Shown here: positions 1 to 9,442 of the stretch, piece by piece
Numbering within the stretch: the first letter of the stretch is position 1
Layout of the letters: each line of letters starts with the position of its first letter
Origin: Oehlia diaphana
Taxonomy: Eukaryota; Glomeromycota; Glomeromycetes; Glomerales; Glomeraceae
Direction of reading: 5' to 3'
Assembly: GCA_003833135.1 (NCBI GenBank)
Contig: QZLH01001452.1
Coordinates: forward strand, 7,267-28,280
DNA length: 21,014 nucleotides
Notes under the pieces: model-generated
The model's input: the letters and a program-made list of their open reading frames with translations, nothing else
Database searches by the model: none
What the model was told of the DNA's origin: nothing
Position numbers and translations under genes: made by a program

Positions 1-110
1 GAATTTATCATTAAAAAATGTACGGAATTTATTCAGGTAAAAATAACTAATGACTGAATTTGTAAATTAACAATTTTTGTACGGAATTTGTTATATATGC
101 CAAATACTAA
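1..110. repeat. TGTACGGAATTT-type short repeats at left edge
   Basis: Two copies of a TGTACGGAATTT motif lie near positions 20 and 78 in otherwise A+T-rich DNA. The same motif recurs at 852-1013 and, in variant form, at 20900-21014. No coding signal is seen here. It may be a dispersed repeat or simply biased composition. Confidence 0.35.
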
Positions 111-119
111 AGTTCATAA

Positions 120-270
120 TTTTGGCCGGAATTATCAAATTTCCTTTTTAGTAAATTTATGTTACACAATATGGCAGACGCGTTTTTATAATATTTTTAA
201 CAAAACTAGTTTTGTGGAACGGGTATCACCAAAAATGGAAATGATCTTCATATCCGTTGCACATGATTTC
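120..270 (+). repeat. Diverged relative of the hAT-like MITE
   Basis: Several blocks match, in the same order, the interior of the complete MITE at 16256-16501: a TTTTGGCCG-like block, TTTCC-T-rich, ATGTTACACAA, then ACGGGTATC-CC-AAAA-GGAAATGATC and CATATCCGT. Both terminal inverted repeats are missing or unrecognisable, so this is an old or truncated copy. A short open frame across it is not taken as a gene. Confidence 0.6.
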
Positions 271-851
271 TTTTATTTATTTGTTTATTGTTTACCGGCA
301 CTTACTTTTTTTTTCTTTTAAAGATTTCTTAAAAACTTTAGTGATAACTTGTATGTATTAAAAAGTAATTTTTTTTACTCAATTTATTCAAGTTAAAAAT
401 GTTTTAAGACATACTTATGAAATTACAAAATGTTTTGTAATTAAAACTACTAATTTCTATATTTATTCTTTAATTTTAGAATGCAATTTCTGCACTTTGG
501 TTAAATGAAATTATCTTTTAAAACTTAAATAAAGTTACTTAGCAGGTAAAAAACTATTTATTTATAAAATTTTATAGCCTTCTGAATGATACTTATGGAG
601 TTGTTTATACTTTTAACAGTAATATTAACTTTCAAAATTTTTCTTTTTATTTTTTTTTATTTATTAATTTAATATATAACAAACTTTAGCTACATGTAGT
701 TAATATATTATTAGAATTAGTATTTGTAGTAATTTTAGAATGTAAATCAAATAAAATCATTTACTTTAATGTATGTAATATTTTATATCCATTTTATATT
801 AAAAACTAATAAATTAATTGAAAAAATTTATAAATATTTTATGAACAAAAT
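271..851. other. A+T-rich intergenic DNA, nothing recognised
   Basis: Homopolymer runs and A+T-rich sequence. No gene, RNA gene or clear repeat structure is seen. Confidence 0.5.
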
Positions 852-1013
852 TTGTACAAAATTTGTACAAAATCTGTATAAAATTAGTATAATACGGAAA
901 TTGTACAAGTACGGAATATTTCATAATTTGGTACATATTCAGTACATTTTCATTTACTAATTGTACGGAATTTGTACAGAATTTGTACAATAATATTTTC
1001 TGTACAAATTTCA
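852..1013. repeat. TTGTAC-rich short repeat cluster
   Basis: About ten TGTAC or GTAC words occur here, many as TTTGTACAAAA, TTGTACGGAATTT or TTGTACAGAATTTGTACAA. The last is an inverted repeat around AGAATTT. The spacing is irregular, so this is not a CRISPR array. It resembles the motifs at both ends of the window. Confidence 0.5.
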
Positions 1014-1736
1014 GATTTTCAATTTTTTACTGGGCATCTTTGTATTTATTTTCTCATATATTAATAAACCTTTTTTCCTGCTTACGGGTATTAATCTCTG
1101 AATCATGTAATTTATTTATAAAGAATTCAGCTATATATTAGGATATAGTTATATAGAGATGTATGGTAAATAAAAAAAGTGAGACTTAAAGTCCCACTTG
1201 GATAAAATAAATCACGTCCTATATGAATGCAATAAATAAACGCACAATAACATTAGACATCATGTATTCCGGGAATAAGTAATTGTAATTTATTCTCAAA
1301 CTTTCTCGCATACACTCAAGCTATACATATAACAAAAAAGACTTCCCTGTTGATCTTTGTATATGGAAGCTTTTTTAGATCTGTTGATCAGATTTTCGTG
1401 ATATGATCATATTAACGTAAATTCCCTAAAAGTATTCCAAAATTAATCCTGGGAATTATATAAAGGGTAATGTTCTGGTTGGTAATCCTTTAGGCTTTAT
1501 CCGTCTTGCGCAAGCAAAATGAAAAATCAAACAAAATAATCAAACTTACTGTTATTTATCTTAGTATAGAAAACAAGTCCTACATTTTCCCTATTTTATT
1601 TATTTTGTACCTTATAACGCAAAGGTTATTTAAGTAAATAATTATTTTATTTTTATATTTTTTATATATGTACTCCGGGAAGTTCCCATTCAAAGATCTT
1701 CAAAACACTTGCAACAAATACTCTTTTGTGGTAACG
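1014..1736. other. Intergenic DNA with two small inverted repeats
   Basis: Two short hairpin-capable repeats can be seen. The first, near 1179-1198, pairs AGTGAGACTT with AAGTCCCACT with one mismatch. The second has AAAAAAGACTTCC near 1334-1346 facing GGAAGCTTTTTT near 1365-1376. No coding frame of interest is present and no function is assigned. Confidence 0.4.
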
Positions 1737-2880
1737 ATCTACTCGTACGCTTAAGGAAATACTTTGGGTGAAATTTTAAATTAATCATTAATCATTAATT
1801 ATTAATCATTAGTCATTATTCATTAGTCATTATTCATTAATCATTATTCATTAATCATTATTCATTAGTCATTATTGAGTAGAGTAGTGCCCCACCCTCC
1901 CACCTGGCGAACTTGGGTTTTATTTATAGTTAAATAAATTTAATTAAAAAAAAAAAATAATAAATTTTAATGAAATTTTTTTTAACAAATGAAATTAAGA
2001 CATGTAAATTTTAATGAAAATTAACAAATGAATTTAAGACATGTAATAATGTAAAAAAAAAAAAATTTTAATTAATTCTAAAAAAAGTGAATGAATAAGC
2101 CCCTATGACTAATTAAAAAAATCTTAGCCACAGTATAATCATTTATTATTTAGAAAATATTAAGATTTGATAAATATACGTTTAAGAAATGAATTGGTGA
2201 AATAAAATAAATCGGCGAAAAAATCATAATTTAATAAATAAATAAAATAAATAATTTAAATAATTTAAATAAATTAAATTAAATAATTAAAAATAATAAT
2301 TATAATATAAAAATATAAAATAAAAATATAATAATACTGAATAAATGAAAAAAATTTGTCAATAATACTAATAAATAAAATTGTTAAGAAAAAAAAAAAA
2401 ATATTTTTTTTCTTTTTGAAAATGAATTTATTACGTGGTCTAATCTAACTTGTCTATGTATGTAACAATTTACGTGTTCAAAAAAGTAATATTTAATAAT
2501 CGATAAGCCTGCAATGACTAAATTTAGCAAACAAAGTATAATTGTTTATTACCTTCTTAGGAAATATTGAGGCTTAATAAGTTGCATAATCAAGATAGAT
2601 TTTAAGATCAAAAAATTTTTTTTTCGATCTACATATACGTTTAAGGAATAATTTAATTGAAATCTTAATTAATCATAATAATAAAAAATAATAAAAGAAT
2701 AAATAAATAAATAATTATATTAAAATGAATGAAAAAAAATATTTTTTTCACAGATGATTTTATTTAATTAATTATTTAATCGATGAGCCCCTTTTGTAAC
2801 GACATTATAATTTTTAGTTACCTTCTTAGGAAATATTGAGGCTTAATCACCTCTTTAAAGCGCAGTTATTACAATCTACT
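1737..2880. repeat. Degenerate long-period repeats, about 440-450 bp
   Basis: A block reading TACGTTTAAGGAA-like followed by a (G)AAAT stretch recurs near 1745, 2177 and 2634, giving a period of about 440-450 bp. A second block, CTTCTTAGGAAATATTGAGGCTTAAT, occurs near 2555 and 2824, with a poorer match near 2145. The copies are strongly diverged and full of A+T-rich indels. This looks like an old tandem array rather than a gene. Confidence 0.45.
1778..1876. repeat. ATTAATC / ATTCATTAGTC microsatellite
   Basis: Dense tandem copies of 7-mers such as ATTAATC, ATTAGTC and ATTATTC run for about 100 bp. The array sits at the 3' side of the first long-period repeat block. Confidence 0.8.
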
Positions 2881-3238
2881 TTTATTGAAATGACGCAATG
2901 TACAGTATATAAATATGAATGACGTAAAATTTTTTTTTTATTTTCAAAAATGATATTCATGTTATAAATATGTAAATAAAAAAAAAGTATTTTCTTTCTC
3001 ACATGAAATGAAACAAAAATTTTTTTTTCAAAATCAAATTACATTATGGAGCCTCTGGCTTTTTGTTTAGCCTCCGGTTTTTGTTTAATATTTGAGTATT
3101 GGGTATTGAAGAATTGGAAAGTTGGCTGTGGAAATAGTGAAAGATTTAAAATATATATATGTATCATGTATGGGATGAGTACGTTTGTGAGATAAAAAAA
3201 AAATTTTACTCTTTAATTATTCTTAGACAAAAAAGAAT
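2881..3238. other. A+T-rich spacer before the RPA-like gene
   Basis: Poly-A and poly-T runs with no recognisable gene. If the Helitron reaches upstream of the RPA-like gene its 5' TC terminus should lie here or further left, but I cannot identify it. Confidence 0.4.
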
Positions 3239-3390
3239 ATGCCCGCAAAAATATCTACAATGTGTTACATTCATGAATTCACTAAACGCCTTACTCAGGA
3301 GTTCACAGTAAAGGAAATTATGGTGTCGGCCTCACCTGCCACGTGAAGACGTCAAGGTTCAGTGAAATCTAGATATTATATGTTGGTTGC

Positions 3391-3998
3391 TTGGTTTAGA
3401 TTTGTTGTTAAGAACGAAGTGCGAGAGTTTTCCTTCATTAATAAATTTCTCCAGACTTCGTCATTCACTTCTTTAATTATTGCACTCATTAAGTTCTTCT
3501 CCTGTTCAGTAATATAGGTAATGTACATTCGGGCTAATAGAACTATTATGTTCATGCCTTTCACATATACCTTTCATTAGTAATTAATTGACTACGCACT
3601 TTTTCTCATAAGAAAAGGCTAAAGAATCGAGTCAAAATAATTAAAGGGTTAAAATGTTCAAAATATCAATTTTTATTTTTCTCAGTTCATTATCTACTTG
3701 CTTCATTATCAAGTCGAAAATGGGTCCTTTTTATAAAATTTAAAATGGCAGTTGATGTAAAGAACTACATAATACGAAACATTACGTATATCCAGTTTAT
3801 ACTCATGTGATAGGAGTTGACTATTTGTTTGTCTACAAATGATCATCCTATCCTAATTTGTAAAATCTAATTGATCGACATTCTAAATTCTAAGATTCAC
3901 TTAACTGATGATCTGCATTACTGTTAACACTTATTCTAATTTACTGCGCCTCTATTATTAACTATTAATTGATTTCTGCATACTACAACGGCCGTTGC
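3391..3998. mobile_element. Possible insertion inside the RPA-like gene
   Basis: GTTGC occurs at 3386-3390 and again at 3994-3998. If 608 bp including one copy is ignored, the reading frame at ATG 3380 runs without a shift into the frame at 4003. No TG..CA or inverted termini are evident. A minus-strand open frame (3376-3564) containing EEQEK-like charged stretches overlaps the left junction, and I do not recognise it. A long intron is the alternative, but no good donor gives the right phase. Confidence 0.35.
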
Positions 3999-4155
3999 AA
4001 GATTGGATGATAATAATCTGACAAAGATTGTATATTTGAGAGTAAAGGCCTTCATTCCGGTAGATGAAAATATTCCATGTCAGATCAAAGATTTTGATAA
4101 AGGCCAAGTGATTTTCTTAAAAGGAAAGTTCGTTGTTTGCGCCAGTTGGTATAGT

Positions 4156-4231
4156 GTATGTATTGGTTTGCGCGTGTACTTTGAAATTAATAAAAATTAG
4201 TTAAATTTTTTTTTTTTATTATATATCAAAG
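4156..4231 (+). other. Predicted 76-bp intron in the RPA-like gene
   Basis: It has a GTATGT donor at 4156 and a poly-T tract followed by ATCAAAG ending at 4231. Splicing is phase 0 and joins codon AGT (4153-4155) to GTT (4232-4234), removing the in-frame stop at 4198-4200. Confidence 0.7.
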
Positions 4232-4825
4232 GTTAATGCAACGTCCGTTAAGTTGATTGATAATATGGGATTTGATGATATACCTGCGATCAGGTTAAAT
4301 GTTATGATTATGGGATTAACCACCAAGACGATAAGAAATGTTGATAATCAATTGATTATTGAATTCTATGTAGAGGAAAATTTGGGTGATCGAGAACCGA
4401 GAGAATTTTGGGTTGAGGTTTGTCATAATTCGAACCTCAGATATCTTGCGAATAAGACTAATGCTATAAACCAGAGCATGTGATCGACTACTGCTTTGAT
4501 TATGGGTACGCTTACCTACGAGATGCCGGTGTTAGACGAAAGTAGCGGGGAAGAGACATCTCCGGGAAAGCACATATTAATATTAGATAATATTTCCTTG
4601 ATTTCTACTAACCGTAACCCCACTGTTGATGCTCAACAATCATCAAATGCCCCGTGGTTGAATTCGAGAACCAATAACAGGAACCAATGGACCGCTCATG
4701 GTGCTTCGCCAAGAACTTCAAAAAGAGGTCGAGGAACTTTATCTCAAATGAGATTAAGATCGTCAACCCTCGCGTTAACTTTGGATTCCAATCCGATGCC
4801 TACTATGATTAATGAAAACCAATAA

Positions 4826-5338
4826 GAAACTTTGGACAATTAGATTACGTTTTTAAATTTTTTTATTTATTATTTATGATGAATTTATTTGTGATGGATG
4901 AATTATGTAATGGGAAAAACTTTTTTGTTTTATTTTTTATTTGTGAATTTATTATAATAATTATAATAAAAAAAGAATATGACGTAAATTTTTAATCATA
5001 ATTTAATTGATTTAATCAATACATTTAATTGAATAATCAGGCTGTTTCTACGCTAATCCATATAAATTTTTTCCGTTTACATTATAATAAATACATCCAA
5101 ATTAGAAAAAAAAAAAAATTTTTTTGAAACAAAAAAAAAAATTTCAATCGATACATTAAAGTGAGTACATAAATACATTTAAGTGAATATATTAACAAAA
5201 AAAATGATATAAATAAATTATTGGGCTGCTTATCTGGTAGTCTATATACACAATTTCCCATTTCTTCTTAAATTATAAATATACCTAAATTTCTCTTCAC
5301 AAAAAAATGAAAAAAAAAATTTCTCAATAAAATTTTAA
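4826..5338. other. Spacer between the RPA-like and Rep/helicase genes
   Basis: A+T-rich DNA with two imperfect copies of ATACATTTAA(T/G)TGAATA near 5019 and 5172. No gene is seen. The Rep/helicase promoter would be expected in this interval. Confidence 0.5.
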
Positions 5339-5709
5339 ATGACTTATTATCGAATTCATAATATATACACTTTTGATAATGATTATGAAAACTTAGTAGA
5401 TCTGACGACGTCACTTGACGATGATCTAGATTCTGCTCCATTAAATTTACTCTATTCGAATCATTCTTCTCTAAGCCCTTTAAGCAACCCATCTTATCCA
5501 TCTTATTGGAGACCTTCGTCTAAATTACAGAGATTATATGACAGATTTTAAAATAACATTCTGTCTCAATGGCCACGAATACCATGTGTGTATTGCAGAA
5601 AAGTTCTATACCCCAAAAAGGCATGTTGGTCATTCTACAACCCGTCAATTACTTATCCCTTACAACAACGTGTTCCTAATGTCTCCTTATCCTTCAATCC
5701 TAATATTAA

Positions 5710-6498
5710 TTGAATTCCAGATCTAAGGATCCCCACCTGCGAATTCTACAAGAAACTTTCTACAAGGTTTTCGTTCTCCTATCTACCTCTTCCGTTCCTA
5801 TGCACAAGAGGAGGTTCCTTTCTCTCGTCTATCTTCACTGTTCTTTAGAAAGAAACCCGAATAGTAATCCTTATTCGCAATATAGAAGTTTGACCGGTAC
5901 AATGAATTATTCAAGAAATATCAGAGCACATGCTTTATATTCTGGAACCCTGAGAGCGTTCTTGAAATACAACGAAGATAATAATGACGTCAGAACCTTC
6001 GATCATGATGAAACTTTAAGAAGGGCTGTGGCTTGGTTGGCGGAAAATAATCCTTACCTTCACCCATTTACCAATCTATTAACGTCAGATAACGCACCAC
6101 ATACACTACACAATCCTTTCCCGAGGGCGAAGCACCTTCCAAATGACACAGACGCACCACCAGTAAACTCTCGTGATATAGTTGTACCAAACTATGACTT
6201 TCCAAGTGAGGTACACGACGAAGACTTTCATTATAGCAGATTGATAGCAGGTTTTGTTCGGGACAGTGACAATTTACGGATACCGATCTCAACTTATGAC
6301 CCCAACTTGGAACCGTTGCTCTTTTCAGATATATTCACGGATGGAAAGGGGCATTATCATGATCTGGAAAATTATTCTGATTCGGTTAACAATACTCGAA
6401 CTGAGACATACGGCAAGTACATCAAATTACGTTTAATGAATATCGACCCAAGGTGGAAACTTCACCACCATTGGCATCATGGTCATACCTTCAGTTAG
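5710..6498 (+). pseudogene. Helitron Rep gene, open piece upstream of HUH
   Basis: A 262-codon open piece of the transposase, not a separate gene. It carries the family-typical stretch LVYLHCSLERNPNSNPYSQYRS, then NYSRNIRAHALYSGTLRAFL. The first 25 or so codons are a shadow of the neighbouring frame, and the true sequence enters this frame near 5790. The piece ends with a frame change near 6475, after which the WSYLQLEKLRHYQNTQRLLQQ stretch continues in another frame. Confidence 0.7.
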
Positions 6499-6974
6499 AA
6501 AAACTGAGACATTATCAGAATACGCAACGACTACTCCAACAATCTCGTATGATGAATTCCAATAATATTGTTGATGTCTCCCTTCCGACTGCCAGAGAAT
6601 TAATTTGACCAAGCTCCTACTTGTCACGTAACATAATAGATGAAAACATAACAATCCTGATTCCAACTTTCATCTGCACCAGAGATTCCTACTTTCACCA
6701 AAGACAACTTCATCTAAACGCAATGATTGATAAACTCGGTTTACCTACTTTATTCATAACATTAAGCATGGCCAAAAGTAGATGGTCTCACCTTCATAAC
6801 ATCCTTGCTGAAAGTGATAATAGTGATACATTACCCACAAACTGCCCTTTCCATATTACTAATTATTTTGTACACAGATTTCAATCTCTCAAGAAAGAAC
6901 TTTACAAAAAACCTGATCTCACGGGCTTTGGTAACATCACCAACATTTTTCGACAGGGTAGAGTTTCAAAATAG
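6480..6974 (+). pseudogene. Helitron Rep gene, piece leading to HUH
   Basis: The transposase continues from WSYLQLEKLRHYQ (6480) through an in-frame TGA at 6606-6608 to LGLPTLFITLSMAKSRW and YFVHRFQSLKKELYKK. A one-base change near 6946-6951 then moves the reading into the frame that holds EFQNRGAAHTHS. The last few codons of this frame, to the TAG at 6972, are not native. Confidence 0.7.
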
Positions 6975-7026
6975 AGGTGCCGCTCATACCCATAGCTGTT
7001 ACTGAACATCCAGAAATATTAAAGAT

Positions 7027-8637
7027 ATGATCCAAGAACATGTCATCCGGTCAACAATGCTGGATTCACTCTACGAACCTGAATTATATACTGCCGTAGT
7101 GGTAAACCAAATACACACCTGTAATTTGAAATGCCAAGATCCAGCACCTCCTGGTCAGACTTGTAAGAAGGGATTTCCTCGCCCTTTCAGTGAGACAACA
7201 CATTATGAAGCTGGTAATTGTCGTTATGTTTACAAGTGCCTGACGGAAGCAGATTCATGGGTTGTCCCTTATCACGCTCCAACATTACTACTCTGGAATG
7301 CTCATATGAACGCTCAGTATATAACTGATAAGGGTTTTGCCCGTTACATGATGAAGTACATCACAAAAAGGGAACCATCCCATATATTCAATATCACTGA
7401 AAATAATGCACTAAGAGAGCATATTATTGCTCGAAGAATCAGCTCCATGGAACTAATATTCCTACTGTTAGGTCACCAAATATGTAGTTCTTCCGCTACT
7501 GTAAAGTTCCTTATCACTGAACCTCCTCCCACAAGATCTTGTGCAATACTACCAATTTATATGATTGATGAAGATGATGAAAATCCTTATTACGATGACA
7601 CCATCATGAAGTATATGTCCCGTCCTCATCTTCCTGAATTCGATCACCTAACCTATCCCCAATATTACAAAAGATACTCTATAACACCATCATCTCCTGG
7701 TACCACACCACGTCAGATTTACCATGATGCCCTTAATAATTATGTAGTCAAACGTTCCAAAGAAATAATAATCAGGCACCACTTTCTACGGATTGAAGAT
7801 GGGGAGCTGTTCTTTTATCAACAGTTACTTCTAAATATTCCAGCGAGAAGTGAGTCTGATTACAAAATTACTCCTGATGAAACATACTGCGAAAAATTTC
7901 TGTCATTATACCCAGACTACGTTAACAGCTTAGAAGATCAACTTGCTACCACACATGAAACTCATATATCACGCCTAAACAATCAGTTTGTTGAGATGTT
8001 AGACAGATTACTCCAGTCACTTACCATTCAGTTTCCTAACAACTTGTCCAGGATCATAGAGAATCAGATGAACAACTTGAAAATTTTTCCCCATCTGTAC
8101 CCACAAAGAGCAATGCTTGAACTTCCTACTGACCAATACCGCGCATTATCAACAATCAACATGTACATGGGAAAAAATGATGGAGTGAAATGGCCCTATT
8201 TCTTCATAACCAGTTCAGCTGGGACCGGCAAATCCTACATCATTAATATAATATTAAATATCCTTGATCAAAAGCGCCTCCATTACCTTTTACTTGCACC
8301 AACTGGAGTCGCTGCCCAGAATATAGGAGGAACTACTATTCACTCTGAATTGTGTATTAGATCTGACCACGGAGGATTTTGCACGCGTGCCTACGCAGAT
8401 AATGAATTAAAAAAATCTCTAAAGAAAGTTGATACTATCATTATTGATGAGATATCCATGGTTTCTGGTGAATTATTAGATTTTATCTCGAACCTGTTCG
8501 CACGTTTGCATGGAAATGCTCTTGCCTTTGGTGGAATTAACGTAATAGTAGTCAGAGATCTTGCCCAGCTTCCTCCTGTTGCTGGTCAACCGGTTTTCAT
8601 TCGGCTGTCTGGTCTTTATTTTTTCCATTATTCTTGA
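7027..8637 (+). pseudogene. Largest open piece of the Helitron transposase
   Basis: A 536-codon uninterrupted piece from just after the HUH motif to the middle of the helicase. The upstream TGA at 7003-7005, directly after HTHSCY, sits where a Trp is usual. Residues 1-120 complete the Rep domain, with Tyr107 and Tyr111 in YMMKY; the YxxKYxxK pattern holds the nicking tyrosine. Residues 365-525 are the PIF1 N-terminal half: Walker A with Lys402 in SSAGTGKS, APTGVAAQNIGG, Walker B with Asp474-Glu475, and DLAQLPPVAG. Arg510 precedes that Asp where Gly is usual (GDL). The last 15 codons follow a frameshift near 8598 and are not native. Confidence 0.85.
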
Positions 8638-9053
8638 AGACTCCTCAACGCCAGAATGATGATATGGAATTCTATTTAATGTTGGAAGAGGTGAGATTGA
8701 ATAATATGTCCATAATCACTTGGAACAAGTTACATCAACGGCACTCAGAGTTTTTGACTCAGGTACCTGCAGATACTCTACTCAACACAACCCATATCAT
8801 AGGTTTCAGAGAAAATGCTCAACAAATCAACCGAATGATATGTAATCTCCTTCCAGTTCCTGATAACAAATTTCTTATATCACAAGCGAAAGATTTTGTT
8901 AACTTTGAACAATGGGATCCTTCGCTCTCTAATAATATGTTTAAATCAAAAACAAATCTTCCCTTATCTTTACGCTTACAACCTGGTGCACGCGTCATGC
9001 ATTTAAACAATTCGCTTATTACTCAGGCATATGCAATGGAACCATTGGTGTGA
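8598..9053 (+). pseudogene. Helitron PIF1 helicase, middle piece
   Basis: The helicase continues in this frame as AVWSLFFPLFLKTPQRQ and then as LEEVRLNNMS through IIGFRENAQQINR to LRLQPGARVMHLNN. These stretches belong to the PIF1 helicase core between motifs III and V. The frame is left near 9026, where the reading passes to GICNGTIGVITDV in another frame. Confidence 0.75.
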
Positions 9054-9442
9054 TCACAGATGTCAACTCTCATCAAGAAGAATGCGCCCGTGTTGCTTTC
9101 TCTGTCAAAGAATCCATAGTTGATGTAGATATTTACAAGCACACCCACTATTTTAACCTCAATGGATCTAATTGCCATTGTACCCAATTCCCTTTATAAA
9201 ATTGTTTCACCCTCACTGTACACAAAACACAAGGATTGATCTTGCCGAGAGTCTGCCTAGCTCTAGATGGAAACATATTTTCACCTGGCCAAGCATATGT
9301 CGCTCTTAGTAGATGTACAACATGGGATAATATTGATATATCCCACCTTGATGCTTCAGCTTTTATGACTGACCCGGATGTCATTTTAGAATATCAGAGG
9401 TTGTCAAACATCTCTACCTCAAATCCTCACCTTTTTTCCTGA
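9026..9442 (+). pseudogene. Helitron PIF1 helicase, C-terminal piece
   Basis: It starts at GICNGTIGV. TAA at 9197-9199 interrupts it, probably where Gln stood, and it resumes in the same frame with FTLTVHKTQGLILPRV and GQAYVALSRCTTWDNI, the conserved motifs V-VI of PIF1 helicases. It ends at TGA 9440-9442 after a short family-like tail (LEYQRLSNI). Confidence 0.75.

Larger units (their letters stand above)
3239..4825 (+). pseudogene. RPA-like OB-fold protein, Helitron companion (broken)
   Basis: Three plus-strand coding stretches look like one single-stranded-DNA-binding OB-fold protein related to RPA70. The first starts at ATG 3239 (EFTVKEIMV, then RYYMLVA) and is cut by TGA at 3344-3346. 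The second, from about 3999 to 4155, includes VYLRVKAFIPVDENIPC. The third, from 4232, continues in frame after a GTATGT-AG intron. TGA at 4481-4483 interrupts it, yet the same frame runs on through LIMGTLTYEMPVLDESSGEE to TAA 4823-4825. The C-terminal tail is Ser/Arg/Asn rich. Joining the first and second stretches requires removal of about 608 bp (3391-3998). In a Helitron such a protein would bind the displaced single strand during rolling-circle transposition. The family call is by motif recall. The 3239 piece is the least certain. Confidence 0.6.
5339..9442 (+). pseudogene. Helitron Rep/PIF1 helicase transposase (broken)
   Basis: This is the rolling-circle transposase of the Helitron, starting at ATG 5339. 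Reading across three frames gives, in order: an acidic/serine-rich N-terminus; a zinc-finger-like CVYC...ACW segment (5585-5630); the Helitron-like N region (5720-6950); the HUH motif HTH (6985-6993) in EFQNRGAAHTHSCY; the catalytic tyrosine motif YMMKYITK (7345-7368); Walker A GTGKS (8221-8235); Walker B IIIDE; QLPPV; VHKTQG; and the helicase motif VI GQAYVALSR. Breaks I can place are stops at 5549, 5711, 6606, 7003 and 9197 and frame changes near 5790, 6475, 6950, 8598 and 9026. The combined length (about 1365 codons) is normal for the family, so decay is by point changes rather than truncation. Confidence 0.9.

Noticed and set aside
88..321. Open frame of 77 codons on plus strand
   Set aside because: It overlaps the diverged MITE copy, has hydrophobic low-complexity content and no family resemblance.
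769..960. Open frame of 63 codons on plus strand
   Set aside because: It is made of Ile/Tyr/Lys codons from the TTGTAC repeat cluster; composition alone explains it.
1778..1876. Regular short repeats that might suggest a CRISPR array
   Set aside because: The units are 7-bp microsatellite words with no unique spacers, in a eukaryotic context.
3376..3564. Minus-strand 62-codon frame inside the RPA-like gene
   Set aside because: The composition looks coding-like, but no family is recognised and it runs across the apparent insertion junction, so I do not call it a gene.
6068..6292. Minus-strand frame of 74 codons, and similar ones at 6433-6666, 8819-9010 and 9148-9384
   Set aside because: These are antisense shadows of the Helitron transposase.
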